This document shows positions 18,240 through 27,998 of a DNA stretch of 64,000 nucleotides, piece after piece. Source of the stretch: Bacteroidota bacterium (GTDB taxonomy: Bacteria > Bacteroidota > Bacteroidia > UKL13-3); NCBI GenBank assembly GCA_027482225.1, contig JAIXWD010000016.1:392050-456049 (forward strand). The letters run 5' to 3'. The position numbers were made by a program, and so were the translations under genes. Position 1 is the stretch's first letter; every line of letters starts with the position of its first letter. A model generated the notes under the pieces. That model worked only from the letters and a program-made list of their open reading frames with translations. It was not told the origin of the DNA and searched no databases.

Positions 18240-18875
18240 TTATTCTAGGTTAACGGTTTTTAGCATTTCTACTTCTGGTGCAGTTATATCTACAACAGCA
18301 TAACGACCAATATTACAGATCATCATTTCGTCAAGTATATCAACCAAGTTGTTGTAACGCGATTTATCAGAGGCCTTAATAACAACAATTAACGCTTCTT
18401 TGTAACCTCTAATTCCACTTAAGTAACTTTTGTATTGATCTTCATTAATAGATCCTTTGTTTAACATATCCTTGTAAATAGGAATGCTATCCAAACGAGG
18501 GTTACGTTGTTTGTTTTCTTTTAAAAGCGTTGCACGAATTCCTCCAGCACTAAAATTAGTGATTTGTGGTGTTTGTGGTTCACCTGATACGGGATCAATA
18601 AAATAGTAAACTATTTTATCATCTTTAGCCAAAAGTACTGTTACAGCTTGAGATGCTTTAACTTTACTAACATCTTCAACTTTTTCGTCCTTTACAGGCA
18701 TATTTATTTCCATGGTTTGTGGCTTGTTCATGCTAGTGGTTAACATGAAAAAGGTAATTAGCAGGAAGCCCAAATCAACCATCGGAGTGAAATCCACCCT
18801 GGTAGACATTTTTTTGCCTCTTTTTTTACCACCTTTATGTTTGCCACCGCCACCGCCAGCTTCTATTTCTGCCAT
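18240..18875 (-). CDS. exbD: ExbD/TolR biopolymer transport protein (second copy)
   Basis: A 211-residue protein with a Gly/Lys-rich cytoplasmic N-terminus (GGGGKHKGGKKRGKK), one membrane helix at about residues 33-48 preceded by DFTPMVDLGFLL, which carries the conserved membrane aspartate, and a periplasmic ExbD domain. It is about 70 residues longer than E. coli ExbD, with an insertion containing GDPVSGEPQ-like and KDMLNKGSINEDQ sequence. ExbD partners ExbB in the proton-driven motor that energises TonB. Spacing of 13 bp to tonB and 23 bp to the first exbD supports one operon. Two non-identical exbD genes are usual in Bacteroidota. Confidence 0.92.
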   Translation of the reverse strand: MAEIEAGGGGGKHKGGKKRGKKMSTRVDFTPMVDLGFLLITFFMLTTSMNKPQTMEINMPVKDEKVEDVSKVKASQAVTVLLAKDDKIVYYFIDPVSGEPQTPQITNFSAGGIRATLLKENKQRNPRLDSIPIYKDMLNKGSINEDQYKSYLSGIRGYKEALIVVIKASDKSRYNNLVDILDEMMICNIGRYAVVDITAPEVEMLKTVNLE

Positions 18876-18898
18876 GTGTTTTGTTTATTAAAATGTTA

Positions 18899-19498
18899 TT
18901 ATTCGCCAGCTTTTTCCATGCTGGTAATAAAATTAAATCGATTCACTTTTTTCTCTTGCAATATGGCAATTACTCGCTTTACTGTTGGCATATTAGCATC
19001 TCGGTCACCTTTTATGGCTACTCTAATGTCATTATTCGCTAAACGTGCCTGCCAAATCCAATCGCCCAATTCATTATTTAACGAATCAGTTGGAACACCT
19101 GCAGTTTGTATTGCTTTACGTGCTTCTGCATCCATTTTTAAATAACTACTTAGTTGGGACAAAGGCAATCCTATTGTTGATTGAAGCGAGAATTCTTTTA
19201 TTTCTTCAGCAGAAAATTTCATGTTGTATTTTTCTGCCATGCGTTGCAAAACCGTTTCACGTGTTGTTTGTTCGGTTATACCGAAAAACACACGACCCTG
19301 TTTATCAATGGTGATTTGCATAATTCCTGATTCAGGAAGTTTAATCTCACTGATAGATGATGGTGTATCAACGACAACCGGTTCATCAGGTTTGAATTTA
19401 GTTGCAAGCATAAAGAAAGTAAGCAGCAAGAAGGCAACGTCAGTCATTGCCGTCATGTCTACACTTGTGCTCTTACGAGGTACTTTTACTTTAGGCAT
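18899..19498 (-). CDS. exbD: ExbD/TolR biopolymer transport protein (first copy)
   Basis: A 199-residue ExbD-family protein: short basic N-terminus (MPKVKVPRKSTSVD), membrane helix at about residues 17-33 with MTAMTDVAFLLLTFF carrying the conserved aspartate in DVAFLLLTFFML, and a periplasmic domain with RVFFGITEQ and VAIKGDRDANM. The partner second copy shares the helix motif but differs in the periplasmic part, so the two probably form a heteromeric complex with ExbB. It lies 74 bp downstream of exbB and 23 bp upstream of the second exbD. The conserved pairing of two exbD genes is known from this phylum. Confidence 0.92.
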   Translation of the reverse strand: MPKVKVPRKSTSVDMTAMTDVAFLLLTFFMLATKFKPDEPVVVDTPSSISEIKLPESGIMQITIDKQGRVFFGITEQTTRETVLQRMAEKYNMKFSAEEIKEFSLQSTIGLPLSQLSSYLKMDAEARKAIQTAGVPTDSLNNELGDWIWQARLANNDIRVAIKGDRDANMPTVKRVIAILQEKKVNRFNFITSMEKAGE

Positions 19499-19572
19499 TT
19501 TAATTTATTTAAAAGATTGAAAGATTTTGAAATTACGTGATTGAATAAAATTCAATCAAAAACCTCCATCTA

Positions 19573-20400
19573 TTATTTTTTATGCGCTGCAGCAAAAGTC
19601 TGTGTAATACTAAAACCTGCTTCATCAATGGTATAAGTGATTTTGTCGATTTTAGTAGTAAAAACGTTGTACATGATAGTAGCAACTGCAGAGTTACCTA
19701 TACCTAATGCGGTATTGATTAGTGCCTCAGAGATACCATTTGCTAATGCTGTAGAATCAGGTGAACCTGAAGTTGCTAAAGCAGAGAACGCCTTGATCAT
19801 ACCAATTACAGTTCCTAATAAAGCGATTAAGGTAGATACTGAAGCCATGGTAGCAATAATTACCAAATTTTTCTCAAGCATTGGTAATTCTAATGATACA
19901 GACTCTTCAATTTCTTTCTGGATAGCTAATACTTTTTGATCTTTATCCAATTCAGTATTGGCTTCCATTTCTTTGTATTTATGCAAAGCTGATTTTACAA
20001 CGTTAGCTACAGAGCCTTGTTGAACATCACACTCAGCTATGGCAGCATCGATATTTCCGCTTGCCAAGTTAGCTTGAACTTTACGAACAAATGATTCAGC
20101 AGAACCCTTTCCAGCAGCTTTACCGATGGTTAAAAAACGCTCTATAGAGAATGTAATACTCATTAGTACCAATGAAATTAGGATTGGTACGATGAAACCA
20201 CCTTTGTAAATTAATCCAAGTACGTGGTTAATGCCTTCTGGAACTGGGTGTTTTGTTGGATCGTTGCCTTCGAAGTTGGCAGGGTTACCTAAAACAAACA
20301 TGTAAATTAAAATGGCTACTACTACTAGCACCGGGATTGCAAATGATGCGAACATTGCGCTGAATTTGCTTTCTGATTTTTGTGTTTGAACTTTGTTCAT
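19573..20400 (-). CDS. exbB: MotA/TolQ/ExbB proton channel family protein
   Basis: A 275-residue inner-membrane protein starting at ATG 20398-20400; the longer frame starts with TTG and adds three residues only. Membrane helices lie at about residues 15-37, 65-88, 170-195 and 205-235. The C-terminal part (SVSTLIALLGTVIGMIKAF, then ALANGISEALINTALG) is the MotA/TolQ/ExbB proton channel signature. It forms the stator with ExbD and drives TonB. It is the first gene of the operon 20400-14599, with a 284-bp leader region upstream. The long N-terminal part with an extra helix and GNPANFEGND loop is typical for Bacteroidota members. Confidence 0.93.
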   Translation of the reverse strand: MNKVQTQKSESKFSAMFASFAIPVLVVVAILIYMFVLGNPANFEGNDPTKHPVPEGINHVLGLIYKGGFIVPILISLVLMSITFSIERFLTIGKAAGKGSAESFVRKVQANLASGNIDAAIAECDVQQGSVANVVKSALHKYKEMEANTELDKDQKVLAIQKEIEESVSLELPMLEKNLVIIATMASVSTLIALLGTVIGMIKAFSALATSGSPDSTALANGISEALINTALGIGNSAVATIMYNVFTTKIDKITYTIDEAGFSITQTFAAAHKK

Positions 20401-20693
20401 TTTGTACAAATTTTTAGAGGATGCAAAAAAACTAATTTAATTGATAAATGAAAGCATTTGTGGGAAAAATTAAACCGCTTTGGGGGCTTTTATTTTCAGT
20501 GGTTTAACGTGAATTAACTTAAATTTAATACATCACAACAGTAAAATATTAATTACAAATACTCTTTTAAGTCTATTTTTTGTTGATGAATTATTTAAAA
20601 AAAATAATATTTGGTTTATAAAACATTGTTTGTGATACCCTTTTTAAAAAATAGAAATGAGGTAAAACACATATTCTTTAATTGTTTATGGTT
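20401..20693. other. Intergenic region between nuoN and exbB
   Basis: About 290 bp of very AT-rich sequence with no supported gene. It must contain the nuo operon end and the exbB promoter on the minus strand. I find no perfect TTTG-N19-TAnnTTTG match and no clear GC-rich terminator hairpin, only an AT-rich dyad (TTATT/AATAA) around 20590-20612. Confidence 0.45.
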
Positions 20694-22085
20694 TTATTTC
20701 AAGATTTGCATTAGCATGTCGGGTACTAAAGTTAAACCAATTGTTGCGGCAGCACATATTATGGCAACAACCATATATGTTGGGTGAACAACCATAGGTT
20801 TGTCATTAGCCGGTTGACTGTACATAGCTATAATCACTTTCAAATAATAGTAAACTGCTATAATCGAATTGATAACTGCAAACAATGTTAGTGTTACGTA
20901 ACCATTTCTAATGGCTTCGCTAAATATGTAATATTTGCCTAAAAATCCGGCAAATGGCGGTATACCCGCTAGCGAAAGCATAAATATACTAATTAAAGCG
21001 GCTGCCACAGGATTCTTTTTGGCTAATCCGTTAAAGGCATCTACATTTTCGCTGAAGTTGCTTTTAAAAGTCATGATGGCTAAGGCAAACAAACCTACAG
21101 TGGCAATGGCATATGCTGCTGCGTAAAAAAATACCGATGATGCAGCATTGGTTTGTGAACTCAAAACACCTAAAAGCATGTAACCGGCATGTGCAATACC
21201 CGAGTAGGCCAAGATACGTTTAACATTTATTTGACTTAATGCGGTAACGTTACCGACTATAATGGTTGCTCCTGTAACTATTATTAGTAAAGGTTCTACG
21301 TAGTACATTGTACCACCTAAACAATGGCTGAACAAACGGTATAAAGCAGCAAAAGCAGCTACTTTAACTAAGGTGCTCATAAATGCGGTGATTAGTGCTG
21401 GTGCACCTTCGTACACATCAGGGCTCCAGAAATGGAATGGTACAGCAGATACTTTAAATAACATGGCAAACAATAACAAGGTAACGCCTAAATAAAACAT
21501 AGGTGCTACTTCGCCTGCTGCAATGTATTTGGTTATGCCTTCTAATTCAAATGTTCCGCTTGCGCCATAAATAAGTGCAATACCAAACAACAAGAAACCC
21601 GAAGCAAAAGCACCCATCAAAAAGTACTTCATACCCGATTCGTTACTACGTGTATCGAACCTGCGGCTACCTGCCATAATGTATAATGATATAGAAAGAA
21701 TTTCAATACCTAAAAATAACATGGCCATGTTGTTGTAGCTAAACATTACTAATGCTCCGCACAATACAAACACCATGATAGAAAGGTAATCACTAATGTG
21801 GTTTTGATCGTCTTTGTAGTAGTTAGCTGCCAATACAAAAATTAGAATAGAAATAACGATTGCCAATCCGCTAAATGCGATAGCAAAGTTATCCATTTTA
21901 ACCATGTGGCTTAATGATACCGAACCAATAGAAGCAGGAGTAGTAATACCCCATTGTTGCATGTTTACCACAAATATTGCCGATAAACCAAGTATAACAG
22001 CCGGTATTAATAGTTTGCGAAGGTTTAATACCTCAGCAAGCATACAAAATAAACCTAAGCAAGTTGTATAAAGTAAAGTAGTCAT
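20694..22085 (-). CDS. nuoN: NADH-quinone oxidoreductase subunit N
   Basis: A 463-residue membrane subunit of complex I, homologous to Mrp antiporters, with about 14 helices. The proton-pathway segment LFKVSAVPFHFWSPD (about residues 210-225) carries the conserved lysine; YAGASG and SGIAHAGYMLLG are also typical. It is the last gene of the 14-gene nuo operon, 10 bp after nuoM. With nuoL and nuoM it forms the three antiporter-like proton channels in the membrane arm. Length fits the family. Confidence 0.95.
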   Translation of the reverse strand: MTTLLYTTCLGLFCMLAEVLNLRKLLIPAVILGLSAIFVVNMQQWGITTPASIGSVSLSHMVKMDNFAIAFSGLAIVISILIFVLAANYYKDDQNHISDYLSIMVFVLCGALVMFSYNNMAMLFLGIEILSISLYIMAGSRRFDTRSNESGMKYFLMGAFASGFLLFGIALIYGASGTFELEGITKYIAAGEVAPMFYLGVTLLLFAMLFKVSAVPFHFWSPDVYEGAPALITAFMSTLVKVAAFAALYRLFSHCLGGTMYYVEPLLIIVTGATIIVGNVTALSQINVKRILAYSGIAHAGYMLLGVLSSQTNAASSVFFYAAAYAIATVGLFALAIMTFKSNFSENVDAFNGLAKKNPVAAALISIFMLSLAGIPPFAGFLGKYYIFSEAIRNGYVTLTLFAVINSIIAVYYYLKVIIAMYSQPANDKPMVVHPTYMVVAIICAAATIGLTLVPDMLMQILK

Positions 22086-22095
22086 GTTCCGTAAA

Positions 22096-23544
22096 TTATT
22101 TAGCTAAGGCTTTGTTTAAAATGATATCTAGTGATGGTTGAACCAATTCAAATATTGGTTTTGGATACAAACCCATAACCAATATGGTAAATGCAATGAT
22201 ACCTAAAACTAAAGTTTCGCTCCAATTTAGGTCGGCAAATTGCTGGGTGTTTTCGTTGGTGTTTCCTAACATGGTGTTTTGGAACATACGCAACATATAT
22301 ACAGCACCTAAAATAATGGTTAAACCTGCAAATACTGATAACCAAGTATTGTACTTAAATACACCAAATAACAATAAAAATTCACCAATAAAACCGTTGG
22401 TTAATGGTAAGGCCACACTGGCAATAACCACAATCATAAATAATGTATTAAAGCGTGGTGCTATGTTTCGTATACCTCCAAGGTTATTAATGTTAGCTGT
22501 TTGTGTTCTATTTATGATGATATCGGCACAAAAGAATAAACCAACCACATTTACTCCGTGAGCAATCATTTGTACCACACTACCTTGTAAACCTTCTATG
22601 TTTAAAGCAAAAATTCCTGCTGCAATCAAACCTACGTGAGCTACCGATGAATAAGCAAATAATTTCTTTAAATCATTTTGCATGATTGCTATGATTGACG
22701 CATATACAATACCAATTACACATAGGGTAATAGCTAATGGCCCCCACTCGGCAACACCTGCGGGAAGTATAGGTAGCAACCAGCGAATTAAACTATAAGT
22801 ACCCATTTTTAGCATAATACCACTTAACAACATGGTGCCTTGTGTTGGAGACTCGCTGTAGGTATCAGCTTGCCAAGTATGAAATGGTACAATTGGAATT
22901 TTAATGGCAAATGCTAGGAAGAACATCCAGAATAACCAACCTTGGTTACAGCTACATACCGGGTTGTTATATAAATCTGTTATATTAAAGCTTGCATTAG
23001 GGTTGTAGTAATATAACATGATAAAACCGAACAACATCAATAAACTACCTGCTAAAGTGTAAATGAAAAACTTTAGTGTAACTGGTACACGGTTTTTTCC
23101 TCCCCAACCTAATGCAATAAAGTAAATTGGTAATAATGCCAACTCCCAAAATATGTAATACAATAAACCATCATAAGCCATAAATACGCCTATCAATGCA
23201 AATTGCATTAACAACATTAATGAGAAGTACGTTTTAGCGTTTGAGTATTCGCGATTAAATCCGCTTAGCACGATTAAAGGAAGTAAGAAGTTTGTTAAGC
23301 CAATCATTACAAAACTTAACCCATCAACACCTAAGTTAATGCTTATTTTAGGACTGCTTATCCAATCGTGAAAAAATACGAATGCTTCAGGACCTTGTTG
23401 TTTAAAAATGGTGTAAGCATAAACTGTTAAACCAAACTCGGCAACAGTAAATAACAAAGCTACACGCGATGCCATTTTATTGCCACTAAGCAATACGGCT
23501 AAAGCAGCAACTAACGGTAATAATAAAAGTAGTAAGGTCATCAT
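22096..23544 (-). CDS. nuoM: NADH-quinone oxidoreductase subunit M
   Basis: A 482-residue antiporter-like membrane subunit of complex I. GVDGLSFVMIGLTN near residue 73 and YIFWELALLPIYF with the key membrane glutamate are diagnostic; KIPIVPFHTWQADTY carries the conserved lysine of the half-channel, and LSGIMLKMGTYSLIRW follows. ATG directly abuts the stop codon of nuoL (23545-23547), so the two are translationally coupled. Proton pumping across the inner membrane is the role. Confidence 0.96.
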   Translation of the reverse strand: MMTLLLLLLPLVAALAVLLSGNKMASRVALLFTVAEFGLTVYAYTIFKQQGPEAFVFFHDWISSPKISINLGVDGLSFVMIGLTNFLLPLIVLSGFNREYSNAKTYFSLMLLMQFALIGVFMAYDGLLYYIFWELALLPIYFIALGWGGKNRVPVTLKFFIYTLAGSLLMLFGFIMLYYYNPNASFNITDLYNNPVCSCNQGWLFWMFFLAFAIKIPIVPFHTWQADTYSESPTQGTMLLSGIMLKMGTYSLIRWLLPILPAGVAEWGPLAITLCVIGIVYASIIAIMQNDLKKLFAYSSVAHVGLIAAGIFALNIEGLQGSVVQMIAHGVNVVGLFFCADIIINRTQTANINNLGGIRNIAPRFNTLFMIVVIASVALPLTNGFIGEFLLLFGVFKYNTWLSVFAGLTIILGAVYMLRMFQNTMLGNTNENTQQFADLNWSETLVLGIIAFTILVMGLYPKPIFELVQPSLDIILNKALAK

Positions 23545-25473
23545 TTATATAAACAAGCGAATTATCAATAATACCATCATGCCAATAATCATAGCAAACA
23601 CATAAAATCCGGTGTTACCAGTTTGCAATAATCGCATGGTTTTACCTGTTGTGGCCACTATCCAAGCTGTTGCATTCACAGCCAGATCAATAATTAATTT
23701 ATCAACCAATACCAAAAACAAATCGCTTAATACTGTAATTGGTTTAACAAACACAGTTTCATAAATTTCGTCAACATAAAACTTATTGCTGATTACTTTA
23801 TTTAAACCGGTTAATTCAACCTCATCTGCAGGTAATGCATTTTGTTTAACATACTTGTTGTAAGCAAATAGAATTACCACAATAGCTCCAATACCTGCAA
23901 AACTCATTAAGGCAATTTCTGTAGCATGAGAAACTTTTTCGTGATGAACTAAATATTGTGCTGAACCCTCTGTTACTGATGACAAATAAGTACTAAATAC
24001 ATGTTGAACATGGAAAACTTCAGGTAAGCCCAACAAACCACCAACTACTGCCAAAATACAAAGTACAATCAGCGGTAAAGTCATGGTTATTGGTGATTCA
24101 TGAATATGTTTCTTGGTTTCTTCAGTACCTCTAAAGTTACCAAAGAAAGTTAAGAACACTAACCTGAACATATAAAATGCAGTAATGAATGAACTGATAG
24201 ATAAGATTACCCAAATAGTTTTGTTCTGTTCAAAAGCATGTGCTAAAATTTCGTCTTTTGAGAAGAAACCTGATAAAAATGGAAAACCTGAGATGGCTAA
24301 TGATGCTAGTAAAAATGTGATATAAGTTACTTTAATGTATTTTCCTAAACCACCCATTTTACGAATGTCTTGTTCGCCATGTAAGGCATGAATAACACTA
24401 CCAGCTCCTAAAAATAATAATGCTTTAAAAAATGCATGTGTAACTACATGGAACATGCCACTGCTAAATGCTCCTAGGCCTAAGGCCGCAAACATCAAAC
24501 CTAATTGAGAAACGGTAGAGTAAGCGAGTACCTTTTTAATATCATTTTGTAATAAACCAATAACTGCAGCAAATACAGATGTAGCCACGCCTACTATTAA
24601 TATAAACGTTAATGTAGTTGGTGCTAAAGAGAATAAAATATTGCTTCGCACAATCATGTAAATACCAGCTGTTACCATCGTTGCAGCATGTATTAATGCA
24701 GAAACAGGAGTTGGTCCAGCCATTGCATCAGGAAGCCACGTGAATAATGGCAACTGTGCCGATTTTCCCATTGCACCCACAAATAATAACATAGTAATTG
24801 TAATTAATAATGCACTATTTGGTGCTAAAGTTTGAGCTTGATTTGCAACGGTTGAATAATCTATGCTTCCAAAATAAAACAACATAAAAAACATACCCAA
24901 CAAAAAGCCCAAATCGCCTACACGGTTCATTACAAAAGCTTTTTTAGCGGCATTGTTGTATGATTCATTTTTAAACCAAAATCCAATTAATAAATAGGAG
25001 CATAAACCTACACCTTCCCAACCAATAAACATTACTAAATAGTTGTTACCCATTACCAATAACAACATGAAAAAGATAAAAAGATTAAGATAAGTGAAGA
25101 AACGAGTATAGCCTTCATCATCGTGCATGTATCCTATGCTGTATAAGTGAATTAAAAAACCAATACCAGTTACCACTAAAAGCATAGTGATGGTTAGCGG
25201 GTCAATTAAAAAACCGAAAGTGATATTGATGTTGCTGAATGCAATCCAATTAAAAATATCAATATTTAGAGATGAAGTAGAATTTAGCCCGTTAAATAAT
25301 GTTACCGAGCAAATAAAAGAGCCTAAAATAGCGAGTGCAGCTATCCAGCCAGTAACTGATTTTGGAAGAAACTTTCCAAACAATCCGTTAATGAGGAAAC
25401 CAATTAAAGGCAACAACGAAACCAGTAATGCCGGTGTTACCAATAAGGTGTCTTGTATCATGTTATCGTTCAT
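23545..25473 (-). CDS. nuoL: NADH-quinone oxidoreductase subunit L
   Basis: A 642-residue membrane subunit at the distal end of complex I. Diagnostic segments are GWEGVGLCSYLLIGFW at about residues 150-165 and KSAQLPLFTWLPDAM with AGPTPVSALIHAATMVTAG at about 240-275. The C-terminal part carries the long lateral helix that clamps NuoM and NuoN, ending in a final anchor helix (MIIGMMVLLIIRLF). It lies 26 bp downstream of nuoK and abuts nuoM. Length is slightly above the E. coli form (613). Confidence 0.96.
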   Translation of the reverse strand: MNDNMIQDTLLVTPALLVSLLPLIGFLINGLFGKFLPKSVTGWIAALAILGSFICSVTLFNGLNSTSSLNIDIFNWIAFSNINITFGFLIDPLTITMLLVVTGIGFLIHLYSIGYMHDDEGYTRFFTYLNLFIFFMLLLVMGNNYLVMFIGWEGVGLCSYLLIGFWFKNESYNNAAKKAFVMNRVGDLGFLLGMFFMLFYFGSIDYSTVANQAQTLAPNSALLITITMLLFVGAMGKSAQLPLFTWLPDAMAGPTPVSALIHAATMVTAGIYMIVRSNILFSLAPTTLTFILIVGVATSVFAAVIGLLQNDIKKVLAYSTVSQLGLMFAALGLGAFSSGMFHVVTHAFFKALLFLGAGSVIHALHGEQDIRKMGGLGKYIKVTYITFLLASLAISGFPFLSGFFSKDEILAHAFEQNKTIWVILSISSFITAFYMFRLVFLTFFGNFRGTEETKKHIHESPITMTLPLIVLCILAVVGGLLGLPEVFHVQHVFSTYLSSVTEGSAQYLVHHEKVSHATEIALMSFAGIGAIVVILFAYNKYVKQNALPADEVELTGLNKVISNKFYVDEIYETVFVKPITVLSDLFLVLVDKLIIDLAVNATAWIVATTGKTMRLLQTGNTGFYVFAMIIGMMVLLIIRLFI

Positions 25474-25499
25474 GTGTGCGTTACTTTTCTAATTTTGTG

Positions 25500-25820
25500 T
25501 TACCACTTTAATTTATTTAATACATTAATATCTGTACTTGCAGCATTTCTATATATACTCATCATTAGGGCTAAGCCAACAGCTACTTCTGCTGCTGCAA
25601 CTACCATGATAAAAAACACGAATACTTGTCCATCGCTATTACCACTGTATGCCGAGAATGACACCAATAACAAATTAACCGAGTTTAACATCAACTCTAT
25701 ACACATTAAAATAATGATGGCATTTCTGCGAAAAAGTACGCCCATAATACCTATACAAAATAATAAAGTGCTTAATACTAAATACCAATTTTGTGGCACT
25801 GCTTGTAATGTATTTTCCAT
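25500..25820 (-). CDS. nuoK: NADH-quinone oxidoreductase subunit K
   Basis: A 106-residue protein with three membrane helices. [19 protein letters not shown] carries the conserved glutamates of the proton-translocating E-channel, and [12 protein letters not shown] the second conserved glutamate. It sits in canonical order between nuoJ and nuoL, 21 bp after nuoJ. Family length is about 100 residues. Confidence 0.95.
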   Translation of the reverse strand: MENTLQAVPQNWYLVLSTLLFCIGIMGVLFRRNAIIILMCIELMLNSVNLLLVSFSAYSGNSDGQVFVFFIMVVAAAEVAVGLALMMSIYRNAASTDINVLNKLKW

Positions 25821-25841
25821 ATTCTTAATCCCTTTAATTGG

Positions 25842-26339
25842 TTATTTTTTCTCTTTTTTCGCCAACAAAACACTACCAATCATTGCAGATAAAAAGAGCA
25901 CTGAAGATATTTCGAATGGCAATAAGAAATCTGTAAATAGTTTTTTACCAACTTCCTCAACAAAACCAATATTTGTTTTATTTGGCAGGTTAAATTCACC
26001 TAATGCTGTGGCACGTATTGATGCAATCAACACTACAAAAAACAACCCAGCTGCTATGGCTGAGGCTATTTTGGATAGATTTGATTTATGTGGTTCGGTA
26101 TCGGCATTTAAATTTAATAACATGACCACAAATAGGAATAGTACCATAATAGCACCAGCATAAACTATTAAATGAACAATTGCCAGGAATTGGGCATTTA
26201 ACAATACATAATGACCTGCTATTGTAAAGAAGCAAACAATAAGCCACAATACACTGTACATTGGGTTTTTAGAAAACACAACAGCTAATGCACTGATTAT
26301 TGTTAAAATAGCTAAAGTTAGGAATAAGTATAAGCTCAT
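25842..26339 (-). CDS. nuoJ: NADH-quinone oxidoreductase subunit J
   Basis: A 165-residue five-helix membrane subunit. The signature helix YAGAIMVLFLFVVML (about residues 61-75) is the TM3 that changes conformation during turnover in complex I structures. It lies 23 bp downstream of nuoI and 21 bp upstream of nuoK. The C-terminus SVLLLAKKEKK is short and basic. Confidence 0.95.
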   Translation of the reverse strand: MSLYLFLTLAILTIISALAVVFSKNPMYSVLWLIVCFFTIAGHYVLLNAQFLAIVHLIVYAGAIMVLFLFVVMLLNLNADTEPHKSNLSKIASAIAAGLFFVVLIASIRATALGEFNLPNKTNIGFVEEVGKKLFTDFLLPFEISSVLFLSAMIGSVLLAKKEKK

Positions 26340-26362
26340 GATTTATTGTTAACTCGTGATGA

Positions 26363-26932
26363 TTATTTGTTAATTAAAGGTTGTTTTGGAGAACCTTCCA
26401 TTTCGTAATTCTTTTTACGCTTGCTTACATCTACGCGTCCTGATGCATCAATTCCCTCTACCAATATATCTTTACCATAAATAAAGTTACCACGTGTAAA
26501 TGCAGTGGGTACAATTCTATCACTCAGGTAAATGGCGTCTTTAGGACAAGCATCTTCGCACAACCCACAGTATATACAGCGTAGCATATTAATTTCATAT
26601 TTAGCAGCATATTTTTCTTCGCGATATAAATTTTCTTCACCCTTTTTACGTTCAGCAGCTTCAATACTTATTGCTTCAGCTGGGCATGCTACAGCGCATA
26701 AGCCACATGCGGTGCAATTTTCACGACCTTTATCATCGCGTTTTAAAACATGTTGTCCGCGATAAACTGAAGCAATTTCACGTTTTTCTTCAGGATACCT
26801 TACGGTTGCTGATTTTTTAAATAAGTGTTTTATTGTTATTGCTAATCCACTAAAAATAGCTGGTAAATATAGTTTTTCTAACCAATTTAGGTCGTGCTTT
26901 ACAACTACTTTTGATCTATTCGTTAATTGCAT
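26363..26932 (-). CDS. nuoI: NADH-quinone oxidoreductase subunit I (2x[4Fe-4S] ferredoxin-like)
   Basis: A 189-residue protein from ATG 26930-26932. An ATG 20 codons further upstream exists but would overlap the end of nuoH and adds an atypical Asn/Thr-rich stretch, so I choose the internal start. Two ferredoxin motifs, CTACGLCAVACP (C73, C76, C79, C83) and CIYCGLCEDACP (C119, C122, C125, C129), bind clusters N6a and N6b that pass electrons to NuoB. It is a peripheral-arm subunit contacting NuoH and NuoB. It lies 34 bp after nuoH. Confidence 0.95.
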   Translation of the reverse strand: MQLTNRSKVVVKHDLNWLEKLYLPAIFSGLAITIKHLFKKSATVRYPEEKREIASVYRGQHVLKRDDKGRENCTACGLCAVACPAEAISIEAAERKKGEENLYREEKYAAKYEINMLRCIYCGLCEDACPKDAIYLSDRIVPTAFTRGNFIYGKDILVEGIDASGRVDVSKRKKNYEMEGSPKQPLINK

Positions 26933-26966
26933 GGTTGATTCTGTTTTCGTGTTTGGTGTATTTAGA

Positions 26967-27998
26967 TTATTTAAAGAAAGTAATCCATGCACCGGTTACT
27001 AATACGTTTACAATTGATAACGGAATTAATATCTTCCATCCTAAATTCATTAATTGATCGTAGCGGAAACGAGGTAATGTCCAACGTACCCACATGAAAA
27101 AGAAAATGAAGAACAATATTTTAGCAAACAATACTGCTATGCTTACAATAGCAGCAATATTTTGAGGTAAATCCAAACTATCTATGCCTGGAAAATGATA
27201 ACCACCAAAATATAAACTTGCAATAATTGCTGATGAGATAAACATATTTATATACTCTGCAAACAAGAATAAGCCTAATTTCATTGAGCTAAATTCTGTG
27301 TGATAACCACCTATTAATTCACTTTCAGATTCAGGTAAATCGAATGGAGCACGATTACACTCAGCAAAAGCACAAATTAAAAAGATTAAAAAACCAATTG
27401 GTTGGCGCACTACATTCCATACATTACCATCTCCAGCTTGTCCATCTACGATTTCGCGAAGGCTCAATGAGTTGTTGATTAGCAACAAAGCAACAATACT
27501 CATACCCATTGCCAATTCGTAGCTAATCATTTGTGAGGCTGCACGTAAAGCACCTAACAAAGCAAACTTATTGTTTGATGCCCATCCACCAATCATAATA
27601 CCATATCCGCCAATTGATACCACTGCGAATAAGTATAACAAGCCCACATTTAAATCTGCAACCTGCAAACCAAACTCATGTCCACCAAAATTAAACGACT
27701 TACCCCATGGTATGATAGCACTGGTCATTAAAGCCGTCATCATAAAAATACATGGACCAACAATGAATAAGAATTTATCAGAAGCATTTGGAATAATCTC
27801 TTCTTTGGTAAACATTTTAACACCATCGGCAATTGGTTGTAACAAACCAAACGGCCCTGCACGATCTGGTCCTAAGCGGTCTTGCAAGAAAGCTGCAATT
27901 TTACGTTCACCATAGGTTGAGTAGGCAGCAATGCCTAAACTCACCGCAAAAATAATTACGATGAGAATTGTTTTATCTAACAGTAATGCCCAATCCAT
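26967..27998 (-). CDS. nuoH: NADH-quinone oxidoreductase subunit H
   Basis: A 343-residue membrane subunit with eight helices that forms the quinone-binding chamber roof. Diagnostic segments are QDRLGPDRAGPFGLLQP (about residues 37-53), the loop APFDLPESESELIGGYHTE (about 217-235) and SYELAMGMS. Its start overlaps the nuoG stop by one base (27998), so they are translationally coupled. The order G-H-I is canonical. Confidence 0.96.
   Translation of the reverse strand: MDWALLLDKTILIVIIFAVSLGIAAYSTYGERKIAAFLQDRLGPDRAGPFGLLQPIADGVKMFTKEEIIPNASDKFLFIVGPCIFMMTALMTSAIIPWGKSFNFGGHEFGLQVADLNVGLLYLFAVVSIGGYGIMIGGWASNNKFALLGALRAASQMISYELAMGMSIVALLLINNSLSLREIVDGQAGDGNVWNVVRQPIGFLIFLICAFAECNRAPFDLPESESELIGGYHTEFSSMKLGLFLFAEYINMFISSAIIASLYFGGYHFPGIDSLDLPQNIAAIVSIAVLFAKILFFIFFFMWVRWTLPRFRYDQLMNLGWKILIPLSIVNVLVTGAWITFFK

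Noticed and set aside
25453-26163. A 236-codon plus-strand frame antisense to nuoJ and nuoK
   Set aside because: The minus-strand nuo genes fill this region with strong family motifs; the frame is a shadow with Asn/Thr/Lys-rich composition.
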